DNA of 64,000 nt from Bradyrhizobium yuanmingense (GTDB lineage Bacteria; Pseudomonadota; Alphaproteobacteria; Rhizobiales; Xanthobacteraceae): assembly GCF_900094575.1 (NCBI RefSeq), contig NZ_FMAE01000006.1, positions 372,001-436,000 on the forward strand. Reading direction: 5' to 3'. The notes beneath the pieces were generated by a model. That model searched no databases, had not been told where the DNA came from, and worked only from the letters and a program-made list of their open reading frames with translations. How positions within the stretch are numbered: position 1 is the stretch's first letter; the number at the start of each line of letters is the position of its first letter. The position numbers were made by a program, and so were the translations under genes. Below, piece after piece: positions 36,413-47,976 of this stretch.

Positions 36413-38068
36413 TCATTTCCCCGGCGGCGCGAAGTAGATGTTCCAGCTCATCGACGGGCCGGCCTTGCCGTTGGTGAAGCGGCGCGTTGTCATCACGATG
36501 CGCTCGGCGTTGGGCGCAACCTCCGCCACCCATTTCTCGAACGCGGGCAGGCGGCCGTCGGTCGGATCGAACACGCCGATGAAGCCGTACTTCTTGGCGT
36601 CGTCGCGCGAGGTCAGTCCGGAATCCCAGGCCTCCAACGGCAGCAGCGCGGACGGATGATCCGGGCTGTAGAACACCAGCGGCTGGATCTGCTCCATCGT
36701 GCCGGCAACGACGGCCCAGCGCGAGCCGAAGCGGGTGTGCCAGGCCTGGGTCAATTCGCGCGCGAGCTCCGAGCGCGCGCCATAGATCTGGCCATTGCCG
36801 GCATTGGCCGCCATCTCGCGCGCGGCGATCCAGGGCGAAGCGGCGAGCGTCGCGGCGCTGAGCACGAGCCAGATCGCAGCGATGTTGAACAGCGCGGCGC
36901 TCTGCACGCGCAGCGTCGGGATCGCGACCAGAGCGAGCGGCACCAGGAAGAACAGCGAGATGCCCCAATCCGTCTTCATGTAGATGCTGAAGGCGAGCGC
37001 GCCGAGCGGCGGGCCGACTGCGACGATGACCTGGACGATCCAGACATTCAGCGCCTGCGAGACATTGACCCCTGCATTGGCGCCGCGCGCCCAGGCGCGC
37101 GTGACGATGCGCAACGGCGCACGCAGCAGCAATTTGCCCCATGGCGGCACCAGCGCCATGGCCAGCGCCGCGAGCGCCACCGGCAATGCCAGCAGCGCGA
37201 AGTTGTGCAGCACATAGCCCGCGACGAGCTGATGCACCTGGGCCTTGTCCTGAAGGCTGTAGGTGTCGCCGGCATAGGTCAGCGGTACGAAATGCGCATC
37301 CGCCAGCCAGACGAGGTGCGGGATCATCGCCGCGACCATCGTGGCAATCGCGACCCACGGCGCGGGCGACGACAGGAAGCGCAACCGGTCGGGATGGATC
37401 AGCGCGGCGAGGCCGATCGCGCCGATCATGGTCAGCACCCAATATTTGGTCATCAGCGCCAGCGCGCCGGCAAGCCCGAGCAGGATTCCGGATTGCCAGC
37501 TCCGCTTCTCGAAGGCGTTGAGATAAGCGAGCACCAGGAGCGGCAGCGTGACGAGCTGCAGCAGGTCCGGGTTGTACTTGAAGCCCTTGAAATTGAAGAT
37601 CGGGTAGAGCGCGATCATCACCACGACCAGGAACGCGCGGCGCGCATCCACCGCGCGCAAGGCGATCAGCCAGCAGATCACCATGCCGACGCTCACCGTC
37701 GTCATCGCCAGCGCATAGGTCGCCCAGTCCGCCGCCGGGAGCGCCTTGAACCAGAGGCCGGCCACCCAGCCCGACAACGGCGGGTGCTTGCCATAGCCCC
37801 AGAGGAATTTCTGGCCCCAGCCCCAGGCTTCTGCGACGTCCATATGAACGTCCTGCGCCGCCTTAAGATTGATCAGGATGAAGGTCCAGAGCACTGCATG
37901 CAGGATGGCAAATTGGATCACCAGCCACAGGCGCGCCTCGGGGCGGACCGCACAGGCAACCAGGAAGGCCCGGAAGCGGTTGTAACTCAAGCGGGCCTTT
38001 GCCCGCGCTCCGGCAGTGGGAAGAGAGGTCGTGGACATGGCCGTGCGTAGCGCGTTTTGGCCCGTCAT
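36413..38068 (-). CDS. Glycosyltransferase family 39 (ArnT/dolichyl-mannosyl-like) membrane protein
   Basis: 551 residues from the ATG at 38068 (38038 is the alternative; the frame upstream overlaps the lepA 5' region and is not protein-like). About eleven to twelve membrane helices. The first periplasmic loop has KAAQDVHMDVAEAWGWGQKF, containing the acidic Asp-x-x-Glu motif typical of GT-C enzymes, then GKHPPLSGW. A soluble C-terminal domain follows (from about 420). The family moves sugars from polyprenyl-phosphate carriers to lipids or glycans. The acceptor is unknown. It is divergent from lepA, with starts 82 bases apart. Confidence 0.86.
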   Translation of the reverse strand: MTGQNALRTAMSTTSLPTAGARAKARLSYNRFRAFLVACAVRPEARLWLVIQFAILHAVLWTFILINLKAAQDVHMDVAEAWGWGQKFLWGYGKHPPLSGWVAGLWFKALPAADWATYALAMTTVSVGMVICWLIALRAVDARRAFLVVVMIALYPIFNFKGFKYNPDLLQLVTLPLLVLAYLNAFEKRSWQSGILLGLAGALALMTKYWVLTMIGAIGLAALIHPDRLRFLSSPAPWVAIATMVAAMIPHLVWLADAHFVPLTYAGDTYSLQDKAQVHQLVAGYVLHNFALLALPVALAALAMALVPPWGKLLLRAPLRIVTRAWARGANAGVNVSQALNVWIVQVIVAVGPPLGALAFSIYMKTDWGISLFFLVPLALVAIPTLRVQSAALFNIAAIWLVLSAATLAASPWIAAREMAANAGNGQIYGARSELARELTQAWHTRFGSRWAVVAGTMEQIQPLVFYSPDHPSALLPLEAWDSGLTSRDDAKKYGFIGVFDPTDGRLPAFEKWVAEVAPNAERIVMTTRRFTNGKAGPSMSWNIYFAPPGK

Positions 38069-38150
38069 GGAATCAGCTTGGCGTGAACAAAGGCCCTGAA
38101 AATACAGCAATATGGTTGCCGCACGGGGATGTGAGTGGTATCCCGCGCCC

Positions 38151-39962
38151 ATGACGACCGTCCCCATTTCCAACATCCGCAATTTCTCCATCGTCGCCCA
38201 TATCGACCATGGCAAATCGACGCTGGCCGACCGCCTGATCCAGATGACCGGCGGCCTCTCCGACCGCGAGATGGCGGGCAAGGAACAGGTGCTCGATTCC
38301 ATGGACATCGAGCGCGAGCGCGGCATCACGATCAAGGCGCAGACGGTGCGCCTCGCCTACCGCGCCAAGGACGGCAAGGACTACATCTTCAACCTGATGG
38401 ACACGCCCGGCCATGTCGACTTCGCTTACGAGGTCTCGCGGTCGCTGGCGGCCTGCGAGGGTTCCCTGCTCGTGGTCGACGCCAGCCAGGGCGTCGAGGC
38501 GCAGACGCTCGCCAACGTCTACCAGGCGCTCGACAACAATCACGAGATCGTCCCGGTCCTGAACAAGGTCGACCTGCCCGCGGCGGAGCCCGAGAAGGTC
38601 AAGCAGCAGATCGAGGACGTCATCGGCATCGACGCCTCGGATGCGGTGATGATCTCGGCCAAGACCGGCCTCGGCGTGCCGGACGTGCTGGAAGCCATCG
38701 TCACCCGCCTGCCGCCGCCGAAGGGCGACCGCGACGCGACCTTGAAGGCGCTCTTGGTCGACAGCTGGTACGACGTCTATCTCGGCGTCGTCGTGCTGGT
38801 GCGCATCGTCGATGGCACGATGAAGAAGGGCCAGCGCGTGCGCATGATGGGCACGGGCGCGGCCTATGACGTCGAGCGCGTCGGCTTCTTCACGCCGAAG
38901 ATGCAGCAGGTCGAGGAGCTCGGCCCCGGCGAGATCGGCTTCATCACCGCCGCGATCAAGGAGGTCGCCGACACCCGCGTCGGCGACACCATCACCGACG
39001 ACAGGAAGCCGGTCGCCGAGATGCTGCCGGGCTTCAAGCCGGCGATCCCGGTGGTGTTCTGCGGCCTGTTCCCGGTCGACGCCGACGATTTCGAGACGCT
39101 GCGCGCGGCGATGGGCAAGCTGCGCCTCAACGACGCCAGCTTCTCGTTCGAGATGGAGACGTCGGCCGCGCTCGGCTTCGGATTCCGCTGCGGCTTCCTC
39201 GGGCTGCTGCACCTCGAGATCATCCAGGAGCGGCTGTCGCGCGAATTCGATCTCAACCTGATCGCGACCGCGCCGAGCGTGATCTACAAGATGAAGCTCA
39301 CCGACGGCCAGGAGATCGAGATCCACAATCCCGTCGACATGCCCGACGTGGTCAAGATCGCCGAGATCGACGAGCCCTGGATCGAGGCGACGATCCTAAC
39401 GCCCGACGAATATCTCGGCAGCGTCTTGAAGCTGTGCCAGGACCGCCGCGGCGCGCAGAAGGAGCTCACTTACGTCGGCTCCCGCGCCATGGTGAAGTAC
39501 GACCTGCCGCTCAACGAGGTCGTGTTCGACTTCTACGACCGCCTCAAATCGGTCTCCAAGGGCTACGCCTCGTTCGACTATCATCTCACTGACTACAAGC
39601 CGGCCGATCTCGTCAAGATGCAGATCCTGGTCAATGCCGAGCCGGTCGATGCGCTCTCGATGCTGGTCCACCGCACCCGCGCGGAGGGGCGCGGCCGTGC
39701 CATGGTCGAGAAGATGAAGGAGCTGATCCCGCCGCATATGTTCCAGATCCCGATCCAGGCGGCGATCGGCGGCAAGGTGATCGCGCGCGAGACGGTGCGC
39801 GCGCTGCGCAAGGACGTCACCGCGAAATGCTACGGCGGCGACATCACGCGTAAACGAAAACTTCTGGAGAAGCAGAAGGAGGGCAAGAAGAAGATGCGGC
39901 AGTTCGGCAAGGTCGACATCCCGCAGGAAGCTTTTATTGCCGCGCTGAAGGTCGACAGCTGA
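38151..39962 (+). CDS. lepA: Elongation factor 4 (LepA)
   Basis: 603 residues. The ATG at 38151 gives the standard start. GTPase motifs: G1 AHIDHGKST, G3 DTPGHVDF and G4 NKVDLP. The characteristic LepA C-terminal domain ends RKRKLLEKQKEGKKKMRQFG and VDIPQEAFIAALKVDS. EF4 back-translocates ribosomes during stress. The last 60 bases or so are copied in degenerate form near 45912-45980, which makes its 3' end a likely insertion site. Confidence 0.97.
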   Translation: MTTVPISNIRNFSIVAHIDHGKSTLADRLIQMTGGLSDREMAGKEQVLDSMDIERERGITIKAQTVRLAYRAKDGKDYIFNLMDTPGHVDFAYEVSRSLAACEGSLLVVDASQGVEAQTLANVYQALDNNHEIVPVLNKVDLPAAEPEKVKQQIEDVIGIDASDAVMISAKTGLGVPDVLEAIVTRLPPPKGDRDATLKALLVDSWYDVYLGVVVLVRIVDGTMKKGQRVRMMGTGAAYDVERVGFFTPKMQQVEELGPGEIGFITAAIKEVADTRVGDTITDDRKPVAEMLPGFKPAIPVVFCGLFPVDADDFETLRAAMGKLRLNDASFSFEMETSAALGFGFRCGFLGLLHLEIIQERLSREFDLNLIATAPSVIYKMKLTDGQEIEIHNPVDMPDVVKIAEIDEPWIEATILTPDEYLGSVLKLCQDRRGAQKELTYVGSRAMVKYDLPLNEVVFDFYDRLKSVSKGYASFDYHLTDYKPADLVKMQILVNAEPVDALSMLVHRTRAEGRGRAMVEKMKELIPPHMFQIPIQAAIGGKVIARETVRALRKDVTAKCYGGDITRKRKLLEKQKEGKKKMRQFGKVDIPQEAFIAALKVDS

Positions 39963-40053
39963 GGCGAGGCTCAGGACGGGCCAGCCGGGTCGCCGGGGCC
40001 GGCTAACAGGCGCTCTCCCGACGGCAAACAAAAAAGTGCGAAAACAACCCCAT

Positions 40054-40090
40054 GCACAGTAGCCGCCCTCTTGGCGGCATTGTGCTTTTT
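40054..40090 (+). terminator. Terminator of lepA
   Basis: gcaca...gccgcc (40054-40067) pairs with ggcggc..tgtgc (40073-40085) around a ctctt loop with a small internal bulge, followed by ttttt (40086-40090). The surrounding text 'aaaacaaccccatgcacagtag' recurs in related genomes as far as I recall, so this may itself be a repeat. Confidence 0.75.
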
Positions 40091-40172
40091 CGATTTTACG
40101 AAGTCGGTTTGACCCGTCGGGCAAAACAGGGGTATGGTGGCATCATCGAACGCTTGCCTCTCAGCCGTGTAT

Positions 40173-41408
40173 CTATTCCTCGCCCCTCTTCGCGATCCTG
40201 ATGCCCTCGATGATCCGGTCGCTCGGGTGCAACACGACGCGATCACCTGCAGCTAGTCCGGAGAGAACTTCGGCCACGCGGTTATTCCGGTGGCCGATGC
40301 GGACCGGGACGGTTCTTGCACGGCCGTTCTCGTCGGCGAAAACCGCCCATTGGTCGCCTTTTCGGAACAAAGCGCTCACCGGCACGGTCAGCGACTCGGT
40401 CGCGCTCCATGTCGTCACGTGAACGATAACACGATAGTCGTGCCCGAGCGTGCCCCACTTCTCGGGCGGGTCGGTGAAATCGATGGTCACGCGGACCCGC
40501 TGCTCCTCGGTGCCGAGTGCGGAGACTTTCAGGAAACCGGCCGGGTCGACCCGGACCACCTTTCCCGCGATGGGCTGACCGCCCCAGCCATCGATCCGGA
40601 CCGGCGCGCCGACCTTGATCTGGACCGCGTCAGTCGAGAGCAGGTCGGCCACGACCTCGAGATCGAACGGGTCGCCGATATCAACCAGCGGCGTCCCGGG
40701 CAGAACCGTCGTCTCGCTGTCCTGGATGATCTTCAATACCCGTCCGCTTGTCGGCGCCAGCACACGGATGCAGCAGGTCGGCTCCGCGGGAGGGATAGCG
40801 CTTGCCGGGTCCATCAGCCGGGCCGCCAGGCTGGTCCGCACTGCGCGGCGCATCTCGACCTGGGCCTTGGCACCTCTCAGGGCGGCCTCGTTGGTGGCGA
40901 CCTCGAATTTCGCCTTGTCGTAGGCCTGGGCCGAGGTGGATTGCGTCCGCAACAGCGTCTGCACCCGCTGGAACTCGGTCCGCGAAAAATCCAGCGCGGC
41001 TTCGATCCGCTGCACTTCAGCTTCCTGCTGCTGGATCGCGGCGTCTGCGGCCAGGACCTCCGCCTGCAGCTGATCGCGCGATCGCGCATCGATGAAGCCG
41101 GGCAGCGTCGGTTGCATCAGGGCGACGGTCTGGTTAGCGACGACGTCGTCGCCGACATGGAGCGAAGGCCCCTGCTCGCCGAGCGGATGCGAGATTCTCA
41201 AGACCTTGCCCGCGATCGGCGCCGACACCGTGTAGACGTGGCGCACGCGGGTCTTGCCGTCGTCGTCCGCCGTGACCTCGATCGGCCCCTTCGCGACGGT
41301 CGCGAGATCGACCAGAACCGGTCGGGGCCAGGCGAACCAAGCGAGCCCTGCGAGGATCGCAGCAGCGAGCGCGGCGCCGATGATGCGTTTGGTCCAGTTG
41401 GCGGGCAT
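40173..41408 (-). CDS. HlyD-type periplasmic adaptor (membrane fusion protein)
   Basis: 411 residues. The ATG at 41408 gives a single N-terminal anchor (TKRIIGAALAAAILAGLAWF). It then has the split lipoyl domain (VYTVSAPIAGKVLRISHPLG and IRVLAPTSGRVLKIIQDSE) around a coiled-coil of about 100 residues, then beta-barrel and proximal domains. It links an inner-membrane transporter to an outer-membrane channel. The upstream permease and ATPase end three bases before it, so the three form a MacAB-like efflux operon. No outer-membrane TolC gene is here. Confidence 0.88.
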   Translation of the reverse strand: MPANWTKRIIGAALAAAILAGLAWFAWPRPVLVDLATVAKGPIEVTADDDGKTRVRHVYTVSAPIAGKVLRISHPLGEQGPSLHVGDDVVANQTVALMQPTLPGFIDARSRDQLQAEVLAADAAIQQQEAEVQRIEAALDFSRTEFQRVQTLLRTQSTSAQAYDKAKFEVATNEAALRGAKAQVEMRRAVRTSLAARLMDPASAIPPAEPTCCIRVLAPTSGRVLKIIQDSETTVLPGTPLVDIGDPFDLEVVADLLSTDAVQIKVGAPVRIDGWGGQPIAGKVVRVDPAGFLKVSALGTEEQRVRVTIDFTDPPEKWGTLGHDYRVIVHVTTWSATESLTVPVSALFRKGDQWAVFADENGRARTVPVRIGHRNNRVAEVLSGLAAGDRVVLHPSDRIIEGIRIAKRGEE

Positions 41409-41410
41409 GG

Positions 41411-43773
<2,363 letters not shown>

Positions 43774-43777
43774 GTCG

Positions 43778-44485
<708 letters not shown>

Positions 44486-44533
44486 TGACGTCCTTTAAAG
44501 CTAGCGCCGTTTGCAGGCATCTCCTCGCGAAGG

Positions 44534-45208
44534 TCAGCCGTGACGATAGCCGCCAGAAGAGCTATGACCGGATCGCCGGTTGAGATGGGGAATGAAGGCC
44601 GGCACCTGCGCGGCATACCGGGCATAGGCCTCGCCGAACTCGCTCCGGGCCTCACGCTCCTCGTCCCCGGCGAGCTTCACGTACATGACGGTCAACACCG
44701 GAAACATCGCCAAGGTCAGAATCGTCGGCCATTGCAACAGGAAGCCGAACATCACCAGCACGAAGCCGACATATTGCGGATGCCGGACGTAGCTGTAAGG
44801 ACCGGTGGCGGCGAGGCTCCGGGTCTGCTGCGCCTCGTACAGCGTCCTCCAGGCGAGGGAGATCAGGATGAACCCGGCGCCGATGAAGATGAAGCTGACG
44901 ACATGGAACGGCCCCGTGTGGGGATTGGTCTTCCAGCCGAACATCATCTCGAGCAGATGACCGGCGTCGTGCGAGAACCAGTCGACGTTCGGGTAGCGCG
45001 ACTGCAGCCAACCCGACAGGAAATAGATGGTGAGCGGAAAACCGTACATCTCCGCGAACAGCGCCACCAGGAACGCGCTGAAGGCGCCGAAGGAGCGCCA
45101 GTCGCGCGAGGTCTGCGGCTTGAAGAAGCTGTAGGAAAACAGGATGAACACCGCCGAGTTGACGGTGACGAGGCTCCAGAGGCCGTAAGCAGGCGGAATG
45201 TCGTGCAT
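44534..45208 (-). CDS. Isoprenylcysteine carboxyl methyltransferase family protein
   Basis: 224 residues. The ATG at 45208 overlaps the DUF2933 stop by one base. About four to five membrane helices. The C-terminal part has the ICMT-like motif LAATGPYSYVRHPQYVGFVLVMFG with the conserved Arg-His-Pro, and GDEEREARSEFGEAYARY nearer the end. Bacterial members are S-adenosylmethionine-dependent methylators of unknown substrate. Operon with DUF2933, in a context of metal-related or envelope genes. A 48-base gap separates it from the ATPase gene. Confidence 0.87.
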   Translation of the reverse strand: MHDIPPAYGLWSLVTVNSAVFILFSYSFFKPQTSRDWRSFGAFSAFLVALFAEMYGFPLTIYFLSGWLQSRYPNVDWFSHDAGHLLEMMFGWKTNPHTGPFHVVSFIFIGAGFILISLAWRTLYEAQQTRSLAATGPYSYVRHPQYVGFVLVMFGFLLQWPTILTLAMFPVLTVMYVKLAGDEEREARSEFGEAYARYAAQVPAFIPHLNRRSGHSSSGGYRHG

Positions 45209-45462
45209 CACGCGCTCCTCGAATCGTTTGGCCGGCCGCCACCGTGACGGTGACCATGGCCGCCATGCATGAAGAAATGCATCAGCGGACAGGCAAGGAG
45301 CGGCAGCCAGACCAGGAGCCCCAGCACGTGAGCCCTGTGCTCGCTGAACAGCAGCACGCCGGCGATGGCCAGGAACCCGATCAGGACCAGGCCAGCCTTG
45401 GCTCTCATGGACATGCCCGCGGCATGCCGCTGTCGATAAGCGGAATGATCCTGCACCGGCAT
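45208..45462 (-). CDS. DUF2933 domain-containing small membrane protein
   Basis: 84 residues from the ATG at 45462; a second ATG at 45414 gives a shorter form. A hydrophobic helix (AKAGLVLIGFLAIAGVLLFS) and a second span lead to LLACPLMHFFMHGGHGHRHG, a Cys/Met/His-rich C-terminus typical of DUF2933. This His-rich tail suggests copper or other metal binding. Members are often found in copper-resistance islands. Its stop overlaps the ICMT-like gene start, so the two are translationally coupled. Confidence 0.83.
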   Translation of the reverse strand: MPVQDHSAYRQRHAAGMSMRAKAGLVLIGFLAIAGVLLFSEHRAHVLGLLVWLPLLACPLMHFFMHGGHGHRHGGGRPNDSRSA

Positions 45463-45643
45463 GGGCGCGCTCCTCTCGATCCCCGCAGCATAGGAGCACC
45501 GCCGCCATCGCTTTTGACGCAGATCAAAGGCTCGCGGGAGCTGAGCGCGCGAGACAATTAGCAACCGATCGTACCTTGAGATTCGTCAAGACCGACATTG
45601 CGCCGATGCGTATCGTGGACCTTCGCAACCTGGAGGACCGAAC

Positions 45644-45889
45644 ATGATCACCAAGACGCTTCTCGCCACAATCGGCGTTGTTTCCCTGCTGGCCGTACCC
45701 GCCACGGCTCAATCCACCGACAAGGAAAAGAACGGCCATCACTACAGCGGCGGACCCAAGACAGAAGTTCCGCACCACATGGGCAAGAAAGAAAAGACCG
45801 GCACCTCTGCCAACGCTCAATCAGGCGGTCATCACTACACGGGCGGCCCCGGCACGTCGTCGCCTCATCACATGGGCAACAAGAAATAG
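45644..45889 (+). CDS. Small secreted His-rich protein with two tandem repeats
   Basis: 81 residues from an ATG preceded by ggaggac. A signal peptide (MITKTLLATIGVVSLLAVPA, cut after TAQS) is followed by two copies of GHHY[ST]GGPxTxxPHHMGxK at residues 31-49 and 62-80. Each repeat has four His, a Met and Pro-Gly pairs, which suggests metal binding such as copper or nickel in the periplasm (inference). Family not otherwise recognised. It is divergent from the DUF2933/ICMT operon, with about 180 bases between starts, and just outside it lies the lepA 3'-end copy. Confidence 0.78.
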   Translation: MITKTLLATIGVVSLLAVPATAQSTDKEKNGHHYSGGPKTEVPHHMGKKEKTGTSANAQSGGHHYTGGPGTSSPHHMGNKK

Positions 45890-45911
45890 TTCGATCTTAG
45901 CGGCACGCGAA

Positions 45912-45980
45912 GGCAAGAAGAAGATGCGGCAATTCGGCAAGGTCGACATGCCGCAGGAAGCTTCATGGCCGCGCTGAAGC
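45912..45980 (+). pseudogene. Degenerate copy of the lepA 3' end
   Basis: The sequence translates as EGKKKMRQFGKVDMPQEA, matching LepA over 17 of 18 residues, then breaks off (cttcatggccgcg in place of cttttattgccgcg). At DNA level the match to 39891-39950 is about 60 bases, with a few substitutions and one missing base. There is no start codon or ribosome site. It looks like a remnant of an insertion-site duplication. Confidence 0.82.
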
Positions 45981-46036
45981 ATGGCACCTGCATCGCAGCG
46001 TGTGCGATGCAGGCATCCACGTTCGCTGCTAATCGA

Positions 46037-46450
46037 TCACGATTTCCTCTTTGCCTCGACGTATCGCGCAAAATTGTCGAGGATCGCCTGCCAGCCGCCC
46101 TGCTGCTGTTCGACCGAGTGCGTGGTTTCGGCGTCGAAGACGACACGGACGACAACACTCTTCGGGCCGGGCACGAACTCGACCTCGGCCTTTCGATCGC
46201 CGAACGCGTATTCGATCCGCTTGTGCTCGACGATCTTGGTGTAGGTGCCGGCGAAGTCGAAGCCCATGCTGCCGTCCTTGGCCTCCATCCGCGACGAGAA
46301 GGCGCCGCCGTCCCGCAGGTCGACCGTCGCACTGGTCGTATGCCAGTCGTCGGACGCGGCATTCCACTTCACGATGTCGGCTGGCGTCGTATAGGCACGC
46401 CAGACCTGATCGATCGGGGCGGCTACGCTGGTTTCGACGGTGATCCTCAT
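46037..46450 (-). CDS. SRPBCC (AHSA1-like) family protein
   Basis: 137 residues. The ATG at 46450 is eight bases after a ggag; one at 46456 is close behind. The START/SRPBCC fold is shown by MRITVETSVAAPIDQVWRAY, the ITP-less beginning WNAASDDWHTTSATVDLRDG, MGFDFAGTYTKIVEHKRIEY, and the C-terminal helix QQGGWQAILDNFARYVEAK. Such proteins bind hydrophobic ligands or act as Hsp90-activator-like proteins. Function unknown. It sits directly outside the right boundary of the putative inserted block. Confidence 0.85.
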   Translation of the reverse strand: MRITVETSVAAPIDQVWRAYTTPADIVKWNAASDDWHTTSATVDLRDGGAFSSRMEAKDGSMGFDFAGTYTKIVEHKRIEYAFGDRKAEVEFVPGPKSVVVRVVFDAETTHSVEQQQGGWQAILDNFARYVEAKRKS

Positions 46451-46652
46451 GGGCATTGCTCCAGTTGCGACTTTGACGCTCGAATTGACGGAATTCTCGC
46501 CACGTGTGCCGGGTCCATTTCCAGCACGTCCGGGACGTGTCGACCCGAGGACGATCGAGACCGGCCCATGCCGACATGGTCCGGCGTCAATGTGCCAAAA
46601 AAATTGGAGAAGTTGTGGTGTGGGCAAGCGAAGTGTGCCTGCGCGCACGCCT

Positions 46653-46782
46653 CGTCCTTCGAGACGACGCTGACGCGTCTCCTCAGGATGAGGCTCATTG
46701 GGCGTCGGTGCCTGTTGAAACTGCTGCCGCGGACTCCGCCCTCATCCTGAGGAGCCCGCTCAAGCGGGCGTCTCGAAGGATG
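46653..46782. repeat. Inverted-repeat element, family E
   Basis: Inner arms 46679-46693 and 46740-46754 match perfectly (15 bases) and outer arms 46653-46666 and 46769-46782 match with one mismatch. It is the main content of the 422-base gap 46457-46878 between SRPBCC and TPR genes. The remaining sequence has no convincing gene. Confidence 0.75.
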
Positions 46783-46878
46783 GCGCAGGGAAAAAACTCT
46801 CTAATGCGATAGCCCTGACCGCCAGCTTCGCTCTTCGAGCTGTGGCGGCCAAGTCGCACTACCGTTCCGCGCTGGTCT

Positions 46879-47832
46879 TCAGATCGGCCTGGTCTTCCCT
46901 CGAATGGCCATCGACCGTTTCAGGACCTGCTGGGCATCGGCATAGCGGCCTTGATACTTGTAGAGACCGGCGAGGTTTTCCAGAACGCCGGCGAGATCCG
47001 GATGGTCAGGGCCGAGGGTTTTCTCGAAAGTGGCCGCCGACCGCTTGAACAGCCGCTCGGCCTCCGCGTTACGGCCCTGACGCCCGTAGAGCGCAGCCAG
47101 ATTGTTCTGTGCCTGCGCGATGTCGGGATGATCCGGGCCGAACGCCTTCTCGGTCACCGCCATCGACCGCTTCAGCAGCCGCTCGGCATCGGCATAGCGA
47201 TTGCGATTGATATAGGCGTCGGCCAAATTGTTCATCAGCACCGTGGCTTCGGGGTCGTCGGGACCGAGCGCCTTCTGCAGCACGGCGAGGCCTCGCTTGA
47301 ACAGCGGTATAGCCTCATCGTATCGGCCCTGATGGCTGTAGACAGCGCCCAGATTGCTCAACGCCATCACGATCGATGGATCACCGCTTTTCTCGTGAAT
47401 GGCGATCGACCGCTTGAGCACCGGCTCCGCTTCGGCGTAACGCTCTTCCGCACGGTAGAGATCGCCGAGATTGTTCAGCACCATCGCGACTTCGGCATGA
47501 TTCGGACCGAGTGTCTTCTCGTCAATGGCCAGCGCGCGCTTGTACAGCGGTTCGGCAACGGCGTATTGGCCGAGATTGTAATGGATCGTGCCGAGGTCGT
47601 TCAGCGGCATCGCGACGTGCGCATCATCGGGGCCGAACTCCTTCTCGCGAAGGGCCAGCGACTTCTGGGCCAGAGGCAGCGCTTCCATGTACTTCCCGGC
47701 CCGATAGAGCTGCTTCATCTGCCGGGCCAGCGTGCCCGCCTCGTCCTCTTCGGCATGGGACGGCACGCCGAACGACAGGCTCAAGGCGAGCGCTGTGACT
47801 GCAACACAGATCGATGCTTTCAGAGCCTTCAT
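46879..47832 (-). CDS. Secreted tetratricopeptide-repeat protein
   Basis: 317 residues. A signal peptide (MKALKASICVAVTALALSLS) precedes five to six kinesin-light-chain-type TPR units of 42 residues (LNDLGTIHYNLGQYAVAEPL, LNNLGDLYRAEERYAEAEPV and so on). The repeats resemble those of the TPR-CHAT protein at 28722-31310, but here the protein ends after the TPRs with no CHAT domain. It may be a binding partner or regulator of that protein. A protein-protein scaffold in the periplasm is inferred. Confidence 0.83.
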   Translation of the reverse strand: MKALKASICVAVTALALSLSFGVPSHAEEDEAGTLARQMKQLYRAGKYMEALPLAQKSLALREKEFGPDDAHVAMPLNDLGTIHYNLGQYAVAEPLYKRALAIDEKTLGPNHAEVAMVLNNLGDLYRAEERYAEAEPVLKRSIAIHEKSGDPSIVMALSNLGAVYSHQGRYDEAIPLFKRGLAVLQKALGPDDPEATVLMNNLADAYINRNRYADAERLLKRSMAVTEKAFGPDHPDIAQAQNNLAALYGRQGRNAEAERLFKRSAATFEKTLGPDHPDLAGVLENLAGLYKYQGRYADAQQVLKRSMAIRGKTRPI

Positions 47833-47976
47833 CGCGCCTTCCCTCGTCGCTGACATCAGGGACCTACGCGCCGTTGGTGCTCCCGGAAGCCGGACAGGTT
47901 CAATGCAACCGCGGCTTTCCGACGCGACCGACCGCGCCAGCGCGGCTGGATGCCATTGGCAGGCGTCAGCAATTCG

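Noticed and set aside
38073..39326. 417-codon open frame opposite lepA
   Set aside because: lepA is conserved over its full length; the shadow frame resembles the usual antisense Asp/Arg/Leu-rich composition.
45912..45980. A short gene or a second LepA domain
   Set aside because: It has no start or stop in a sensible place and is a truncated lepA copy.
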